From Paramoeba atlantica (Eukaryota > Discosea): DNA of 64,000 bases. A program made the translations under genes and the position numbers. The notes under the pieces were generated by a model. That model saw nothing but the letters and a program-made list of their open reading frames with translations. It searched no databases and was not told where the DNA came from. Below are positions 63,376-64,000 of this stretch, piece after piece. How positions within the stretch are numbered: the stretch's first letter is position 1; every line of letters begins with the position of its first letter. The DNA lies in NCBI GenBank assembly GCA_977017575.1, contig CDRNVI010000039.1:62001-126000 (forward strand). The letters are read 5' to 3'.

Positions 63376-63484
63376 TTTTTAGGCTCTTCGTTAAACGGGG
63401 CGGTAGTTTTCAACGCGAAGAGCGCAGCATGAATGACTTCTAAGTTGAAAACAACCACCGCGTTTAACGAAGAGCCTAAAAAAG
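63376..63484. repeat. Foldback A, last copy
   Basis: Arms as in the other copies, following the LT end directly. Confidence 0.85.
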
Positions 63485-63617
63485 AATTGAAGTTAATCTC
63501 GTTTTCTGTCGGATCAAGTCGATCACCATCGACTTGGTCAGTGGGCACCACAGCGAGGCCTGCTCACAAGCACGATGAACAGACAGCATTGCCTCAGCCT
63601 TATCATAGACTTCGGCA

Positions 63618-63921
63618 AAAATCCAAAAAAAAAACCCAAATCATTCCGGATTGCTCCGGATGGTCACTGGCAAGCCAGACCCTTCACAGACAGATTTGGA
63701 AGTTTCGAGGCCGACGTCCTCTACCAGTTTCCGCTTGTCCAAGGCGGCACCAACGTGATGTTGCCAACACGCTGCGTCGACGAACTGTCCGTCAACACGG
63801 CTTACTCAAGAGGTGTAAGACGGGTAAGGGAGCTGGTTCACTGAGGGGAGGGTCCGGGACGGTCCTCCGAGTACTGGGCCTAGTCGGTTCTCAGCCCAGC
63901 CCTCAGAGTGAGGCCGCCTCT
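63618..63921 (-). mobile_element. tRNA-derived SINE, copy 5, 5'-truncated
   Basis: Lacks the tRNA head. TAGACTTCGGCA occurs on both sides (63606-63617 and 63922-63933), a 12-bp target duplication. 5' truncation with a duplication is the mark of LINE-driven insertion. Confidence 0.9.
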
Positions 63922-63933
63922 TAGACTTCGGCA

Positions 63934-64000
63934 TTCGCATCACTATAATCCCCCACTCTTTTATTGAATCCACGGTTCCGGTGTTGGTTTCCCATGTTGC
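63934..64000. other. Window end, nothing seen
   Basis: Unique-looking sequence after the SINE; too short to classify. Confidence 0.4.

Overview
This window is eukaryotic nuclear DNA from a protist that I cannot place with confidence. Its genes are intronless as read, short and closely spaced, on standard stop codons. They include a fused dihydrofolate reductase-thymidylate synthase (a bikont-type arrangement), SPT5, LSM8, SRP14, NTF2, dynein light chain LC8 and a mitochondrial IF1-like protein. The fused DHFR-TS and lack of introns recall kinetoplastids, but kinetoplastids are thought to lack SRP14, which I see clearly here.

Bases 1-18,600 are a gene-dense arm. Five members of a small leucine-rich-repeat (LRR) family (about 200-300 aa, all sharing an N-terminal cap with a C-x-W-x-G-V-x-C-like motif) are scattered among housekeeping genes; a sixth lies at 30,133. 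All clear host genes read on the + strand. Composition is strikingly mixed: LRR-1, SPT5 and DHFR-TS are very GC-rich and switch from C-rich to G-rich coding strand about halfway along, while LSM8, SRP14, LC8, IF1 and the other LRR genes are AT-rich.

Bases 18,621-28,020 are a nest of transposons. A tandem array of four 170-bp units, full of potential hairpins, is split by an R2-like, restriction-like-endonuclease LINE. That LINE is itself interrupted by a hAT-type MITE and by a larger hAT transposon, and the hAT carries an internally deleted IS30-like element.

Bases 28,000-64,000 are mostly repeats around one last LRR gene (30,133-30,744). They hold a CACGTG-rich 67-68 bp minisatellite, several families of long foldback elements that share a GAGGGAGATAC-type motif, a 1-kb long-terminal-inverted-repeat element, a tRNA-derived SINE with clear target-site duplications, PIF1-type helicase fragments and an interrupted pogo-like transposase. 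A 10.3-kb block (about 42.04-52.14 kb) is repeated almost identically at about 52.35-62.45 kb. It contains pogo-like, LINE RNase H, SINE and foldback material nested in one another.

The host genes serve unrelated basic functions (transcription elongation, RNA processing, secretion, nuclear import, folate/dTMP synthesis, motor function, mitochondrial ATPase control) and I see no operon logic. The points most worth following are the intragenic C-to-G skew switch, the LRR family, the structured 170-bp array as a LINE target, the eukaryotic IS30-like element and the shared-motif foldback families.
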